DNA from: an uncultured Latescibacterota bacterium
Lineage (GTDB): Bacteria; Latescibacterota; UBA2968
Length of the DNA: 64,000 nt
NCBI GenBank assembly: GCA_951812755.1
Contig: OX638329.1
Span: 2,837,339 to 2,901,338, forward strand
Reading direction: 5' to 3'
The position numbers were made by a program, and so were the translations under genes. The stretch's first letter is position 1; every line of letters begins with the position of its first letter. The notes under the pieces are model-generated. The model ran no database searches. It was not told the origin of the DNA and was given only the letters and a program-made list of their open reading frames with translations. Positions 52,894 to 61,543 of this stretch are shown here, piece after piece.

Positions 52894-54630
52894 TTAAGTA
52901 TTCCAGGATTCTATACGGGTAACAATTTCTTTCATCTGCTTGTTCCAATCAAATCTATCCGCCATTATATCGTTCGTCATGTGCGGAACGCTTGCCCTAG
53001 CTAAATCTTCCTTATGGGCATTGCGCCGATTCAGATTAGCTTCGATATATGACTCGGAACCTGCTTTTTTACGGGGAAAGAAGTTCTCATACTGTTCAGG
53101 ATCACGGAGACCTGAACGGTCTAATGCCTTCTCGAGAACAGAGCCGGGAATATAATTTTCAATTTCCTTAGCACTGGTTATCCAAATATGAGCATCAGGT
53201 ATTTTTTTTATCTCTCTATTAATCCTCTTCACCCTCCCCTTTATATCAGAATCTTTGGCAGTTCGATCCCCATCACACACAACCATGATATTTGGATTAA
53301 CCCGGATCAGATTCACAAGATCAGCGTCTGCTTCCTCGGGAGCCTTGATTTGTGTCCGTGCCAAAAGCGATCCACCGTAGAATGCACATTGATAATCCCG
53401 ACCCTCCTGAAAACGACCTTTCGAGTAGAGATCAATCCAGCGATTGAGATAAATTCGGTCCGATGGACCTTCTACCCAAATTATGCCATTTGCCTGGAGC
53501 AAATCCGATGGTTTCGCGCCCAGTTCTGATACCACTCCGAGGTGATCAAAGTGTGCGGAAACGGGTGTCGCACGAGCCGATTCGCCATCATGTACGACAC
53601 GGATTATTTGAGCATTCTCCGAGATACCAAAGAAGTCCAATGCCGTGCTTGAATGAGTTGTTAAAAAAATATGTATCTTCTCATTGATGGCGTATTCTTC
53701 AATATACCGAAAAAGCCGCCGCAGGAGTGCTGGATGAAGATTATTTTCAAGTTCTTCGAAAGCGAATACAAAACCAGATTTGTTTCTGTTCTCCGATATC
53801 TTGGCCTTGGGTATGACCAATAAGTTCAGCAGCACTAGAAGAATGGTTTTCAGTCCGCTTCCCGATTTGCTTAAGGGGATTAGACCCTTTTTATCTTCAC
53901 CGAGATAGACCTCCCAATGTTCTGGTGTCCCCCCTGCTCTTCCATCGTCATGATGTTGTACCTGGATTTCTGAAAACTGCCCGTCATTTCCAAAAATGAA
54001 ATTCAAGGCGTCCAGAAGTTCTCGCTGTATAATTTCTCGCGGGAATTCTTCATTGGCGGTAAGGATGAAACGCCGAATTATGTTGGAAGCACCATTTCCA
54101 TCCGGTCCAAGTGTTAGATTAACATCTTGCGGCTCGGTTTTTATGTCTCTATCTGCGAGAAGTCTGCGAAATGAATGCTCGTTAAATTGGTGAGATGCGT
54201 TCTGCAGGACCTGTCTAATGTGTAAGAGCCGTTCATTAGTTGAGGGTTCACTATAAGAGGAGTCTAATTTGAAATCTTCGGGAAAGACTTCGTTTGATAT
54301 GTTCCCATTTCCGTCAACCTCCCAAGTTATCGGAATATTGACAAAATATTGTCCATGCTCAGACCAATGATCCCCTCCCAGTGCGCCTCCTCTTGTTCCT
54401 GCGGAAAACGTACCTTGCAATGACTCCTCGTCTAATACGCCACTACACCGATATTGCCAACCGCGGCTTTTAAATGTGCCGTCGCATAATGCTTCAACCA
54501 AATCCAGAAGGTGCGATTTTCCAGAGTTATTACGCCCTATAATGACGTTGATAGGCTTGATTGTGTCGAAGCCAGCCCACTCCTTTTGAAAACAACTATG
54601 TCCCTTGAAGTGTATGGAATCAATATTCAC
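52894..54630 (-). CDS. OLD-like ABC-ATPase/TOPRIM nuclease
   Basis: This 578-aa protein has Walker A GRNNSGKS at 32-39, a signature-like LSKSGSG near 253, and Walker B FAFEELENNLHP near 289-300, then LTTHSS. A TOPRIM domain follows with E387 (IIWVEGPSD) and D453-x-D455 (VVCDGD). That is the class 1/2 OLD endonuclease arrangement, found in P2 Old and in Gabija GajA. No UvrD-like GajB helicase is adjacent. The stop codon TAA falls inside the IS target duplication but would also be the stop without the IS, so the gene is not truncated. The start is GTG with GGAAGGAA upstream. Confidence 0.88.
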   Translation of the reverse strand: MNIDSIHFKGHSCFQKEWAGFDTIKPINVIIGRNNSGKSHLLDLVEALCDGTFKSRGWQYRCSGVLDEESLQGTFSAGTRGGALGGDHWSEHGQYFVNIPITWEVDGNGNISNEVFPEDFKLDSSYSEPSTNERLLHIRQVLQNASHQFNEHSFRRLLADRDIKTEPQDVNLTLGPDGNGASNIIRRFILTANEEFPREIIQRELLDALNFIFGNDGQFSEIQVQHHDDGRAGGTPEHWEVYLGEDKKGLIPLSKSGSGLKTILLVLLNLLVIPKAKISENRNKSGFVFAFEELENNLHPALLRRLFRYIEEYAINEKIHIFLTTHSSTALDFFGISENAQIIRVVHDGESARATPVSAHFDHLGVVSELGAKPSDLLQANGIIWVEGPSDRIYLNRWIDLYSKGRFQEGRDYQCAFYGGSLLARTQIKAPEEADADLVNLIRVNPNIMVVCDGDRTAKDSDIKGRVKRINREIKKIPDAHIWITSAKEIENYIPGSVLEKALDRSGLRDPEQYENFFPRKKAGSESYIEANLNRRNAHKEDLARASVPHMTNDIMADRFDWNKQMKEIVTRIESWNT

Positions 54631-54706
54631 AGTGATCGTTCCTTCCGCACATCATTTTGTTGTTTACAGTATCAGTGTTGAGGGCAGTTTGGTACCCTAA
54701 TTTCTG

Positions 54707-54735
54707 AGTGTATCGTACATTGTATAGACTGTCAA
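54707..54735 (-). promoter_or_regulatory. sigma70-type promoter of the OLD-led operon
   Basis: On the minus strand TTGACA (54735-54730), 17-base spacer, TACACT (54712-54707), about 77 bases before the GTG. It would drive OLD, and before the IS insertion also the STAND and 467-aa genes. No operator could be identified with confidence. Confidence 0.65.
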
Positions 54736-54825
54736 TAATTATTTCTAATTTAATGTCCAATTCGTCTAAGTCGGTAGAGAATCGATACTTCTGTTTTACG
54801 ACATAGAGCAGGGGATTTTTTCGCA

Positions 54826-54854
54826 TTGACACACGGGGTTCTGTCGTCTATTAT
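54826..54854 (+). promoter_or_regulatory. consensus sigma70 promoter for the aldo/keto reductase operon
   Basis: TTGACA, 17-base spacer, TATTAT. The start codon follows 30 bases after the -10 box with AGGAGGAG between. It stands 90 bases from and divergent to the OLD promoter. Confidence 0.78.
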
Positions 54855-54884
54855 GCGAGGGGTTTTTTCAGGAGGAGATTTGCG

Positions 54885-55862
54885 ATGCAGAGTAAGGTAC
54901 TGGGCAGAACGGGGTTGGAGGTTCCAATCGTCGGTTTTGGCACGGCATTTCTCGCTCGCACCATGGGGGCAGATGGTCGTTTGTCGCCGGAAGTTGATGA
55001 AGATGTGGGTGTAGAGAATGTGGTGGCTGCTATTGAGGCCGGGTGTACGCTGGTCGATACTGCGCCACTTTACGGGAATACCGCGAGTGAAAAAATTATT
55101 GGTCGCGCGTTGCGCCAACGCCCCGACCTGGCTGAGAAGTGTACGGTGACGACAAAAGTGGGAAGATCGGGAAATGAATACGATTTCTCTTTCGACGGCG
55201 TGATGCAACAGGTGGAAGGCAGCCGGGAGCGGTTGGGGCTGGATGCGTTTGACGTGTTGTACATTCACGATCCGATGGATTTTCCCATGCAGCAGGTGAT
55301 GGCAAAAGATGGCGCGCTTGGGGCGTTGCGAAAATTGCAGGATGAGGGTGTGGTGCGTTTTGTTGGTATTGCGGCGAATGATCCCGATTCCAATGGTCCG
55401 TACATTGATACGGGCGAGTTTGATGCTGCGGTGGTTCCCGATGCATGGAGCTTGTTGAACCGCACGGCGGATACATTCATTTTTCCCGGTGCTGAAAAAC
55501 ACAATGTGGGCATTGCGCTTGCTACGCCTCTCGAACGCGGTTTGCTGGCGACGGGACCGTTGCCCGGGCATTCTTATGTGAATCGCAATTTTAGTCAGGC
55601 TGTTTTGGACCGCGTTGGGAGGGTAAAAGCACTTTGCGACGATTATAGCATTCCACTGGTGGCTGCATCGCTGCAGTGGTGTACAAGACATCCGTTGATT
55701 GCAACGGCGATTTGCGGGGGGCGAAACAAGGCGGAGACGATTCAAAATGCCGAAGCTGGTAGTATTACAATTCCCGAGGCGTTTTGGGATGATTTGGAGC
55801 CGTTGATCCAGGATTGGGATCTGGGACATGTGGTGAAAGTTGGTAAAAGGAGAATACCATGA
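54885..55862 (+). CDS. aldo/keto reductase
   Basis: This 325-aa NAD(P)H-dependent TIM-barrel oxidoreductase has the catalytic tetrad D58 (LVDTAP), Y63 (LYGN), K91 (TTKVG) and the His of YIHDPMD. The N-terminal LGRTGLEVPIVGFGT is typical of the family. Dehydrogenation of sugars (for example L-fucose or galactose) is one known role of close families. ATG with AGGAGG. The stop overlaps the next start as ATGA, so it is the first gene of a tightly packed four-gene unit. Confidence 0.9.
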   Translation: MQSKVLGRTGLEVPIVGFGTAFLARTMGADGRLSPEVDEDVGVENVVAAIEAGCTLVDTAPLYGNTASEKIIGRALRQRPDLAEKCTVTTKVGRSGNEYDFSFDGVMQQVEGSRERLGLDAFDVLYIHDPMDFPMQQVMAKDGALGALRKLQDEGVVRFVGIAANDPDSNGPYIDTGEFDAAVVPDAWSLLNRTADTFIFPGAEKHNVGIALATPLERGLLATGPLPGHSYVNRNFSQAVLDRVGRVKALCDDYSIPLVAASLQWCTRHPLIATAICGGRNKAETIQNAEAGSITIPEAFWDDLEPLIQDWDLGHVVKVGKRRIP

Positions 55863-56584
55863 CAGAACAGGAGATTTTGAAGGAGTTGGAGAATTTCGAT
55901 ACACCGTCTATTACAAATGTGGTGGCGACGTATCCGAATAATCCGTTGTGTTTGGGGCTTTATAATCCGTGGCTTGAAAACTGGTACACGGATCAGACGA
56001 TTAAGTGTATGTATCCAGAACTCGGTGCGCGGTGCGGTTATGCTGTGACGTGTACTTTTGCGTTGCCGGATGCGGGATTTAGCCGGTTGTCATTTATGGA
56101 TGTGTCCGAGGCGCTGGATGCATCGCCAAAGCCGACGGTATTGGCACTGGAGCAGAAGTTTCCGCCGGAGATTGCGGGTAAGGTTGGGCTTGCGGGCGGC
56201 AATATGACGACGACGATGAAAGCACTGGGGTGCGTGGGATGCGTGTCAAATGGGCCGTCGAGAGATATCGATGAAATCCGTCCGATGGAGTTTCAGTATT
56301 TGCTGACGGGGATATCGCCGGGCCATGGCGATCAGGCTGTGCAGGCGGTGAATGTGCCGGTGTCGATTTGCGGCATGGATGTTGCGCCTGGCGAGATTAT
56401 TCACATGGATGAAAATGGCGCGGTTAAGTTTCCCGCAGATCGGATGGCAGAGGTGCTGGCGAATGTGAAGGAACTGATCGCAGGTGAAGAGGCGCTTCAA
56501 GAGCGCGTTAAGAAGGCGACGAATATCGCCGAGTTGCGCGCGGCTTATCGCGGTGAAGAATACGGAGATGATGAGGAAGAATAA
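55859..56584 (+). CDS. RraA-family protein (HMG aldolase/oxaloacetate decarboxylase-like)
   Basis: This 241-aa protein has the RraA/DlpA fold blocks FDTPSITNVV, GGNMTTTMKALGCVGCVSNGPSRDIDEI and GEIIHMDENGAVKFP. Family members cleave 4-hydroxy-4-methyl-2-oxoglutarate or decarboxylate oxaloacetate with a divalent metal; others inhibit RNase E. The metabolic setting (reductase before, dehydrogenase after) suggests an aldolase-type role. Translation is coupled to the upstream gene by a 4-base overlap. The acidic C-terminal tail GDDEEE is unremarkable. Confidence 0.82.
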   Translation: MTEQEILKELENFDTPSITNVVATYPNNPLCLGLYNPWLENWYTDQTIKCMYPELGARCGYAVTCTFALPDAGFSRLSFMDVSEALDASPKPTVLALEQKFPPEIAGKVGLAGGNMTTTMKALGCVGCVSNGPSRDIDEIRPMEFQYLLTGISPGHGDQAVQAVNVPVSICGMDVAPGEIIHMDENGAVKFPADRMAEVLANVKELIAGEEALQERVKKATNIAELRAAYRGEEYGDDEEE

Positions 56585-57577
56585 ATGGAAAAAGTTAGAG
56601 CAGGTATTATCGGATTTGGGCGGGTGGCCGGCGGTCATCTGAGAACGATGCGCGAGACGGGGTTGTACGATGTGGTGGGGGTGTGCGATATTACGGAATC
56701 CAGGCGAGAAGAGGCGGTTGCCGAGGGCATGCGTGCGACCGATAATCTCGATGAATTTCTCGGTTGGGATATCGAGTTGGTTTTGATCGCGACGCATTCG
56801 GCGGCGCATTATGCAGACGCGCTCAAGGTGGCAGCGGCGAAGAAGCACATGCTGATTGAAAAGCCCATGTCACTGACTGGTCCAGAAGCCGAGGAAATGG
56901 TGCAAGCGGCCAAAGACAATGGCGTGATGTTGACGATGCACCACAACCGGCATTACGATCGCGATTATTGTCTGGTGAAGCACGCGGTTTTAGATGGCGC
57001 GGTTGGTGAGATTGTTGCGCTTGAGAATCGCACGATGGGTGCGCGTCCCGCAGTGGGTTTTGGCGTGCCCGATTACAATCAACAATGGCGCGTGACAGCC
57101 GCAGCGGGTGGGGGAACCCTGTTGGATTTTGGGCCGCACTGGGTCGAGCAGATTATCGATTTGATGTCGGGTCATAAGGTGGTATCGGTATTTGCCGATG
57201 TGCGGCATACAAAGTGGGGCGATTCAGACGATTTGTTCGACATTGTGATGGTGTTTGACAATGGGGTGCGCGCGCGTGCTGCCAAGGCGGATATTTCTCA
57301 TTATTCCCTGCCGTATAAGTGGATTGTTCTGGGCACGGAGGCCACGCTTGTGTGCGCGCGTGGGGGCGGTGGCGAGGTTACGGTCTATGGTGAAGATTCA
57401 GAGGAAGTGCGCACCGATGCGGTCCCTCGCGAAAATCTGCACGCGAATATTGCGCGGCATTTGCGCGAGGGAGAGGAGTTGATTATTACTGCTGAACACG
57501 GTTTGCGGGTGATGCAGGTGTTGCACGCCGCACGCGAGTCGGGCGCTTCTGGCAAGAGTGTGGATGTGGAGATATAA
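56585..57577 (+). CDS. Gfo/Idh/MocA-family oxidoreductase
   Basis: This is a 330-aa NAD(P)-dependent dehydrogenase. The Rossmann motif is VRAGIIGFGRVAGGH, the EKP motif is MLIEKPMSLTG, and the substrate helix is GGGTLLDFGPHWVEQIIDL. ATG directly abuts the previous stop, and its own TAA overlaps the next ATG by one base. It belongs to the unit of aldo/keto reductase, RraA-like protein and sulfatase. It probably oxidises a sugar or sugar acid. Confidence 0.9.
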   Translation: MEKVRAGIIGFGRVAGGHLRTMRETGLYDVVGVCDITESRREEAVAEGMRATDNLDEFLGWDIELVLIATHSAAHYADALKVAAAKKHMLIEKPMSLTGPEAEEMVQAAKDNGVMLTMHHNRHYDRDYCLVKHAVLDGAVGEIVALENRTMGARPAVGFGVPDYNQQWRVTAAAGGGTLLDFGPHWVEQIIDLMSGHKVVSVFADVRHTKWGDSDDLFDIVMVFDNGVRARAAKADISHYSLPYKWIVLGTEATLVCARGGGGEVTVYGEDSEEVRTDAVPRENLHANIARHLREGEELIITAEHGLRVMQVLHAARESGASGKSVDVEI

Positions 57578-59025
57578 TGGAGATGGGCAAACCAAATATT
57601 ATTTTTGTTTTGTTGGACGATTACGGGTGGGCAGATACGACGTGTTACGGAAGTGAATTTTACGAGACGCCCTATTTGGATCGGTTGTGCGCCGAGGGGA
57701 TGAAGTTTACGGATGCGTATGCGTCGTGCCCGGTGTGTTCGCCAACGCGCGCGAGTGTGATGAGTGGCAAATATCCCGCGCGGGTTGGGGTGACGAATTT
57801 TATCGATTGGAGCGGGAGAAATCATCCCAATCGCGGAAAATTGGTCGATGTGCCCTATTTCAGGTATTTGCCCCATGAAGAACGCACGGTTGCACAGGCG
57901 ATGAAGGATGGGGGATATGCGACCTGGCATGTTGGCAAATGGCATTTGGGAGGACCTGGGTTTTATCCCGATGAACACGGTTTTGAGGTGAATGTGGGGG
58001 GGTGCGAACAGGGGTCTCCCGGGCGAGGAGGTTATTTTAGTCCGTGGACGATTCCGGTGCTGGATGATGTGGATGTACCAGACGGGACGTATTTGACAGA
58101 TTATTTGACGGATCGCGTCATAGATTTGATCGAGAACCGCGACGACCGACCATTTTTCCTGAATTTGTGGTATTATACGGTGCATACGCCCATTCAGGCG
58201 AAGCGGGAAAAGATCGAGAAGTACGAAGAGAAAGCAAGAGCAATGGGCCTGGATAAAATTGAGCCATTTGAAGAAGGCGATTTTTTTCCGGGGGAACACA
58301 AGAAGGACAGGCGCATTACGCGGCGAAAGGTACAGTCCGATCCGGTTTATGCCGCGATGATCGAGAGCATGGATGAAAGTGTGGGGCGCATTTTGGATGC
58401 GCTGGAAGCAGCGGGTATTGCCGATGATACCGCGATTATGTTTACCTCAGATAATGGTGGGCTGGCGACGAGTGAAGGCTCGCCAACCTGCAATACACCG
58501 CTCGCCGAGGGCAAGGGCTGGATGTATGAGGGCGGAACGCGGGAGCCGCTGATTGTCAAATGGCCCGGTGTGATACAGGCGGGGGCTGTTTGCGATGTTC
58601 CCGTGACGAGTACAGATTATTATCCGACGATACTGGAAATGGCGGGTCTGGATCTGATTCCCGAGCAGCATTGCGATGGGGTGAGTATCGTGCCTTTGTT
58701 GAGGGGGGGCGATCTGGCGCGCGATGCGATTTTCTGGCATTTTCCGCATTATGGCAATCAGGGAGGGACACCTGGATCTTCGGTTCGAGCGGGGGATTAT
58801 AAGCTGATCGAATTTTTTGAATCCGGGCATGTCGAGTTGTACAATTTGCGAGAGGATATCGGCGAGGAGCATGACCTCTCAGGTGAATTGCCCGATGTCC
58901 GAGATCGATTGCACGGACTTTTGAAGGGATGGCAGGAGGAGATCGAAGCCAAAATTCCCGAGGAGAATCCAGATTTTGAGTCGTGGCAAGAAAGGCCGGT
59001 TTGGGAGACAAATCGAGGTCGATAG
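57577..59025 (+). CDS. sulfatase (arylsulfatase type, Cys-type)
   Basis: This 482-aa type I sulfatase has VLLDDYGWADTTCYG (metal Asps), the formylglycine motif C54-S-P-T-R-A-S-V-M-S-G, HVGKWHLGG, and IMFTSDNGG, all characteristic. No clear signal peptide is seen, so it may be cytoplasmic. The ATG overlaps the stop of the dehydrogenase gene; a second ATG six bases on is possible. As the last gene of the unit, it likely removes sulfate from the substrate whose carbon backbone the upstream enzymes handle. Confidence 0.93.
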   Translation: MEMGKPNIIFVLLDDYGWADTTCYGSEFYETPYLDRLCAEGMKFTDAYASCPVCSPTRASVMSGKYPARVGVTNFIDWSGRNHPNRGKLVDVPYFRYLPHEERTVAQAMKDGGYATWHVGKWHLGGPGFYPDEHGFEVNVGGCEQGSPGRGGYFSPWTIPVLDDVDVPDGTYLTDYLTDRVIDLIENRDDRPFFLNLWYYTVHTPIQAKREKIEKYEEKARAMGLDKIEPFEEGDFFPGEHKKDRRITRRKVQSDPVYAAMIESMDESVGRILDALEAAGIADDTAIMFTSDNGGLATSEGSPTCNTPLAEGKGWMYEGGTREPLIVKWPGVIQAGAVCDVPVTSTDYYPTILEMAGLDLIPEQHCDGVSIVPLLRGGDLARDAIFWHFPHYGNQGGTPGSSVRAGDYKLIEFFESGHVELYNLREDIGEEHDLSGELPDVRDRLHGLLKGWQEEIEAKIPEENPDFESWQERPVWETNRGR

Positions 59026-59036
59026 GTTATATTTTT

Positions 59037-59172
59037 TGAAGTTGTTTTAAAATTATTGGGACCTACCCCCCTAACCCCCCTTCCTGAGAGGAAGGGGGAA
59101 CCATGTCTCTCCTCCCCGTCTCGGGGAGGGGCCGGGGGAGGGGTCAGAATGAGTTTTAAAACAGCTTCTAAG
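59037..59172. repeat. MITE-like element, second copy of the TTTTAAAAC-end family
   Basis: The left end TGAAGTTGTTTTAAAATTAT is a degraded copy and the right end AATGAGTTTTAAAACAGC.. a good copy of the ends seen at 17121-17313. The core is different: C-rich and G-rich arms CCCCCCTAACCCCCC and GGGGCCGGGGGAGGGG can fold together. The outermost right end contributes the AAGGAGG used as ribosome site by the next gene. Confidence 0.65.
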
Positions 59173-59183
59173 GAGGTATGATT

Positions 59184-59840
59184 ATGGATGATCCAATTAA
59201 GGTTGCGGTGGTGACCGGCGGTCACCGTTTTGATGTGCCGAATTTTCACGGGTTGTTCCGCAAGATAGAAGGCGTGGATGCCTATATTCAGTCTCTGGAG
59301 GATTTTGCATCGCCGCGAGAAGAGGACCGCGATTTTTACGATGTGGTTGTGTTTTACAATATGCACAAAGAAGGTCCGACAGATGAGAACCGCCTCGGAT
59401 GGATGGGGCGACCTCTAAGCGCGCTGGAATCCTGGCTGGCAACGGGCAAGGGTATTGTGTTGTTGCACCACGCGATTTTGGCATTTCCCAATTGGGACCC
59501 CTGGGTGCAGATGGCCGGTGTTGTTGCGGGGTCGTTTGAGTCGTTTAGCCACGATGAGGTGATGCGGATTGCGGTAGAGGATGGGAATCATCCGATTACG
59601 CGAGGGATATCCGATTGGGAGATGGTCGATGAGACTTATGTGATGGGAGAGCCGGATGCGGATAGCCATTTGCTGCTGACGACAGATCACCCGGTGTGTA
59701 TGAAGTCGATTGGCTGGACGCGACAATACAATGATACGCGGGTGTTTTGCCTTCAGAGTGGACACGACAACCAGACGTGGAAGGATGAAAATTTTCAGTC
59801 GGTGTTAATGCGGGGTATTCAGTGGGTCAGCGGGCGGTGA
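59184..59840 (+). CDS. ThuA domain-containing protein
   Basis: This 218-aa protein of the ThuA-like (class I glutamine-amidotransferase-like fold) family has KVAVVTGGHRFDVPNF, DVVVFYNMH, GKGIVLLHHAI and HPITRGI in the expected order. ThuA proteins take part in sugar utilisation, such as trehalose, maltose and sucrose use via 3-keto intermediates, often with Gfo/Idh partners. The ATG at 59184 is seven bases after AGGAGG; an ATG six bases upstream is too close. It follows the sulfatase but is separated by a MITE-like element. Confidence 0.85.
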   Translation: MDDPIKVAVVTGGHRFDVPNFHGLFRKIEGVDAYIQSLEDFASPREEDRDFYDVVVFYNMHKEGPTDENRLGWMGRPLSALESWLATGKGIVLLHHAILAFPNWDPWVQMAGVVAGSFESFSHDEVMRIAVEDGNHPITRGISDWEMVDETYVMGEPDADSHLLLTTDHPVCMKSIGWTRQYNDTRVFCLQSGHDNQTWKDENFQSVLMRGIQWVSGR

Positions 59841-59869
59841 ATTAAGAATTAAAAATTGAGAATTAAGAA

Positions 59870-60046
59870 CTGATGTTACGATAGGTACACTATATTGCGC
59901 CTGTCATTTTGAGCGGAGCGCAGCGGAGTCGAAAAATCTACTACCAACGCAAGTGGAACAGATGCTTCGGCTCCGTTCCACGGAGTTTATCTTGAGCGGA
60001 GCCGAAAGGCTCAGCATGACAAAACCACAGACCCGCGTAACGTCAG
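59870..60046. repeat. dispersed repeat with CTGATGTTACG ends
   Basis: It is bounded by CTGATGTTACG and CGTAACGTCAG. The core (CATTTTGAGCGGAGCGCAGC... to CAGCATGACAAAAC) matches 17179-17286 with an extra internal GAGCGGAGCCGAAAGGCTC duplication. The minimal form is at 8751-8793. AT-rich AATTAAGAATTA units lie on its left side. No gene exists in the gap from 59841 to 60117. Confidence 0.7.
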
Positions 60047-60117
60047 TTAAGAATTGGGAGCGTGGAGGATTGGTGGTTGGTGAGACTGACCGCTAACGCA
60101 ACACAAGGAGGATCAAG

Positions 60118-61134
60118 ATGGCTGATACCAGAGTGGAGAGAGAAGTTGTAGATGGCGTTGCCCGGGATGAAAGTGGCGAGTGGCAGCCCGCAAAACGCCC
60201 GGCGCCTGCACCAATTTTTGCATGGCCTCCGCGTCCTGTTGAGGCCCTGAAGTGGATGTTCGGTTTTCCCGGCTATTTGTGGCCCTGGAATGCGATTTAT
60301 ATGCTTATTGCCATTGGAACATGGCTTTATTTGCAACCCGCGCTCGAGCGCTGTGCGGAGTTTCGCGTGGATTGGATTGCCGAGATGTATGTGCGCAATA
60401 TTGCGATGCTAAGCGTTATTGTGGGCGCGTGGCATGTGTATTTCTACAGGTTCAAGGCGCAGGGCACGCGGTATAAATACACGTCGAAATGGCTCGCCAC
60501 ATCAAACCGCAAGTTTTTGTGGGGCAATCAACTGCGCGATAATATTTTCTGGAGTTGTGTGAGTGGGGGGACGATCTGGACGGCTTATGAGGTGGTTTCT
60601 ATGTGGGCGTTTGCCAATGAAATAATCCCTTATGTCGATTGGCGCACAGAACCGATCTACTTTGTTGCGTTGCTGTGCGGTATTCAGTTCTGGCGGCTTT
60701 TCCATTTTTATTGGGCTCACCGCCTGACCCATTGGAAACCCCTGTACAAGTCCGCGCACTATTTGCATCACAAAAATATCAATATCGGACCCTGGTCCGG
60801 GCTGGCTATGCACCCGATTGAGCATTTGTTGTATTTTAGCTGTATTCTGATTCACTGGGTGGTGCCGTCCCATCCGATTCACATGTTGATGAATGCACAA
60901 CATGCGGCGTTTACGCCAGCGCAGGGGCATGTGGGATTTGACAAAATTGAGGTGGGAGGAAGTGATAGAATGCCCGCGGCGTCGTTTTTTCACCAGTTGC
61001 ATCACCGCTATTTTGAGTGCAATTACGGCGAGAATGATTTTCCTTTTGATTACTGGTTTGGCACGTTTCACGATGGGTCGCCAGAATCGCACGCCAGTAT
61101 GCGTGCGAAGCGCAAGGCGGTGCATCAGATTTAA
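60118..61134 (+). CDS. sterol desaturase/fatty acid hydroxylase-family membrane protein
   Basis: This 338-aa integral membrane protein has at least four hydrophobic segments. The histidine clusters of the fatty acid hydroxylase superfamily are present: HFYWAHRLTHW, SAHYLHHKN, and FHQLHHRYFECNYG. They bind a di-iron centre that hydroxylates or desaturates lipids. ATG with AGGAGG. The gene stands alone between repeats and a toxin-antitoxin pair. A polyhydroxylated or sterol-like lipid substrate is possible; not resolved. Confidence 0.88.
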   Translation: MADTRVEREVVDGVARDESGEWQPAKRPAPAPIFAWPPRPVEALKWMFGFPGYLWPWNAIYMLIAIGTWLYLQPALERCAEFRVDWIAEMYVRNIAMLSVIVGAWHVYFYRFKAQGTRYKYTSKWLATSNRKFLWGNQLRDNIFWSCVSGGTIWTAYEVVSMWAFANEIIPYVDWRTEPIYFVALLCGIQFWRLFHFYWAHRLTHWKPLYKSAHYLHHKNINIGPWSGLAMHPIEHLLYFSCILIHWVVPSHPIHMLMNAQHAAFTPAQGHVGFDKIEVGGSDRMPAASFFHQLHHRYFECNYGENDFPFDYWFGTFHDGSPESHASMRAKRKAVHQI

Positions 61135-61237
61135 TCGCCCGTACTTAATAATTTTATTGCATTTCTAGCTTATTTTAGTCAATCTTATAAGAAAGCCAAG
61201 TTCTGCCTGCAATATTGAGGGCGACTGGAGGGCCATC

Positions 61238-61543
61238 ATGAGTACCTTAATTGAGAAAATCCAAGCTATGGAGAATATTGGAGCAGGCTATCTCGCCCAC
61301 CAGGCACTGCAAAAATTGATTCATTTGCATTTGCAGAAATATGAAAAACAAATTGAAGAGGTCAAGAGAGATTTAAAACCCTTTGAGCGGCGGTATGGTA
61401 TGAGTTCTGAGGAATGCCACCGGCAATTTATGGCTGGAGAATTGGATGATGTAGCTGACTTTATGGAGTGGATGGGCCTTTATGACGATATGCAGCTTTA
61501 CAGGGAGCGAGTTAAAGCCTTACGTGCAGTGGTTGAAGAATGA
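61238..61543 (+). CDS. putative antitoxin partner of the TumE-type toxin
   Basis: This 101-aa, largely helical and charged protein (KYEKQIEEVKRDLKPFERRYGMSSEECHRQF, then FMEWMGLYDDMQLYRERVKAL) is probably a coiled coil. I cannot name its family with certainty. Its stop overlaps the start of the DUF6516/TumE-like gene as ATGA. The size, order and coupling are those of an antitoxin. ATG has TGGAGGG upstream. Confidence 0.65.
   Translation: MSTLIEKIQAMENIGAGYLAHQALQKLIHLHLQKYEKQIEEVKRDLKPFERRYGMSSEECHRQFMAGELDDVADFMEWMGLYDDMQLYRERVKALRAVVEE

Noticed and set aside
52894-52897. OLD-like gene considered truncated by the IS insertion
   Set aside because: Rejoining the flanks through one TTAA leaves the same in-frame TAA, so the stop codon is original.
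52894-54630. OLD-like gene considered as GajA of a Gabija system
   Set aside because: No UvrD/PcrA-like helicase (GajB) is adjacent; the neighbours are the IS and, beyond it, a STAND NTPase.
54620-54832. 70-residue minus-strand frame upstream of the OLD-like gene
   Set aside because: It covers the promoter region and overlaps the gene start; no ribosome site or family pattern.
54750-55904. 384-residue minus-strand frame opposite the aldo/keto reductase gene
   Set aside because: It is the antisense of a gene with complete catalytic tetrad and ribosome site; no domain-like pattern.
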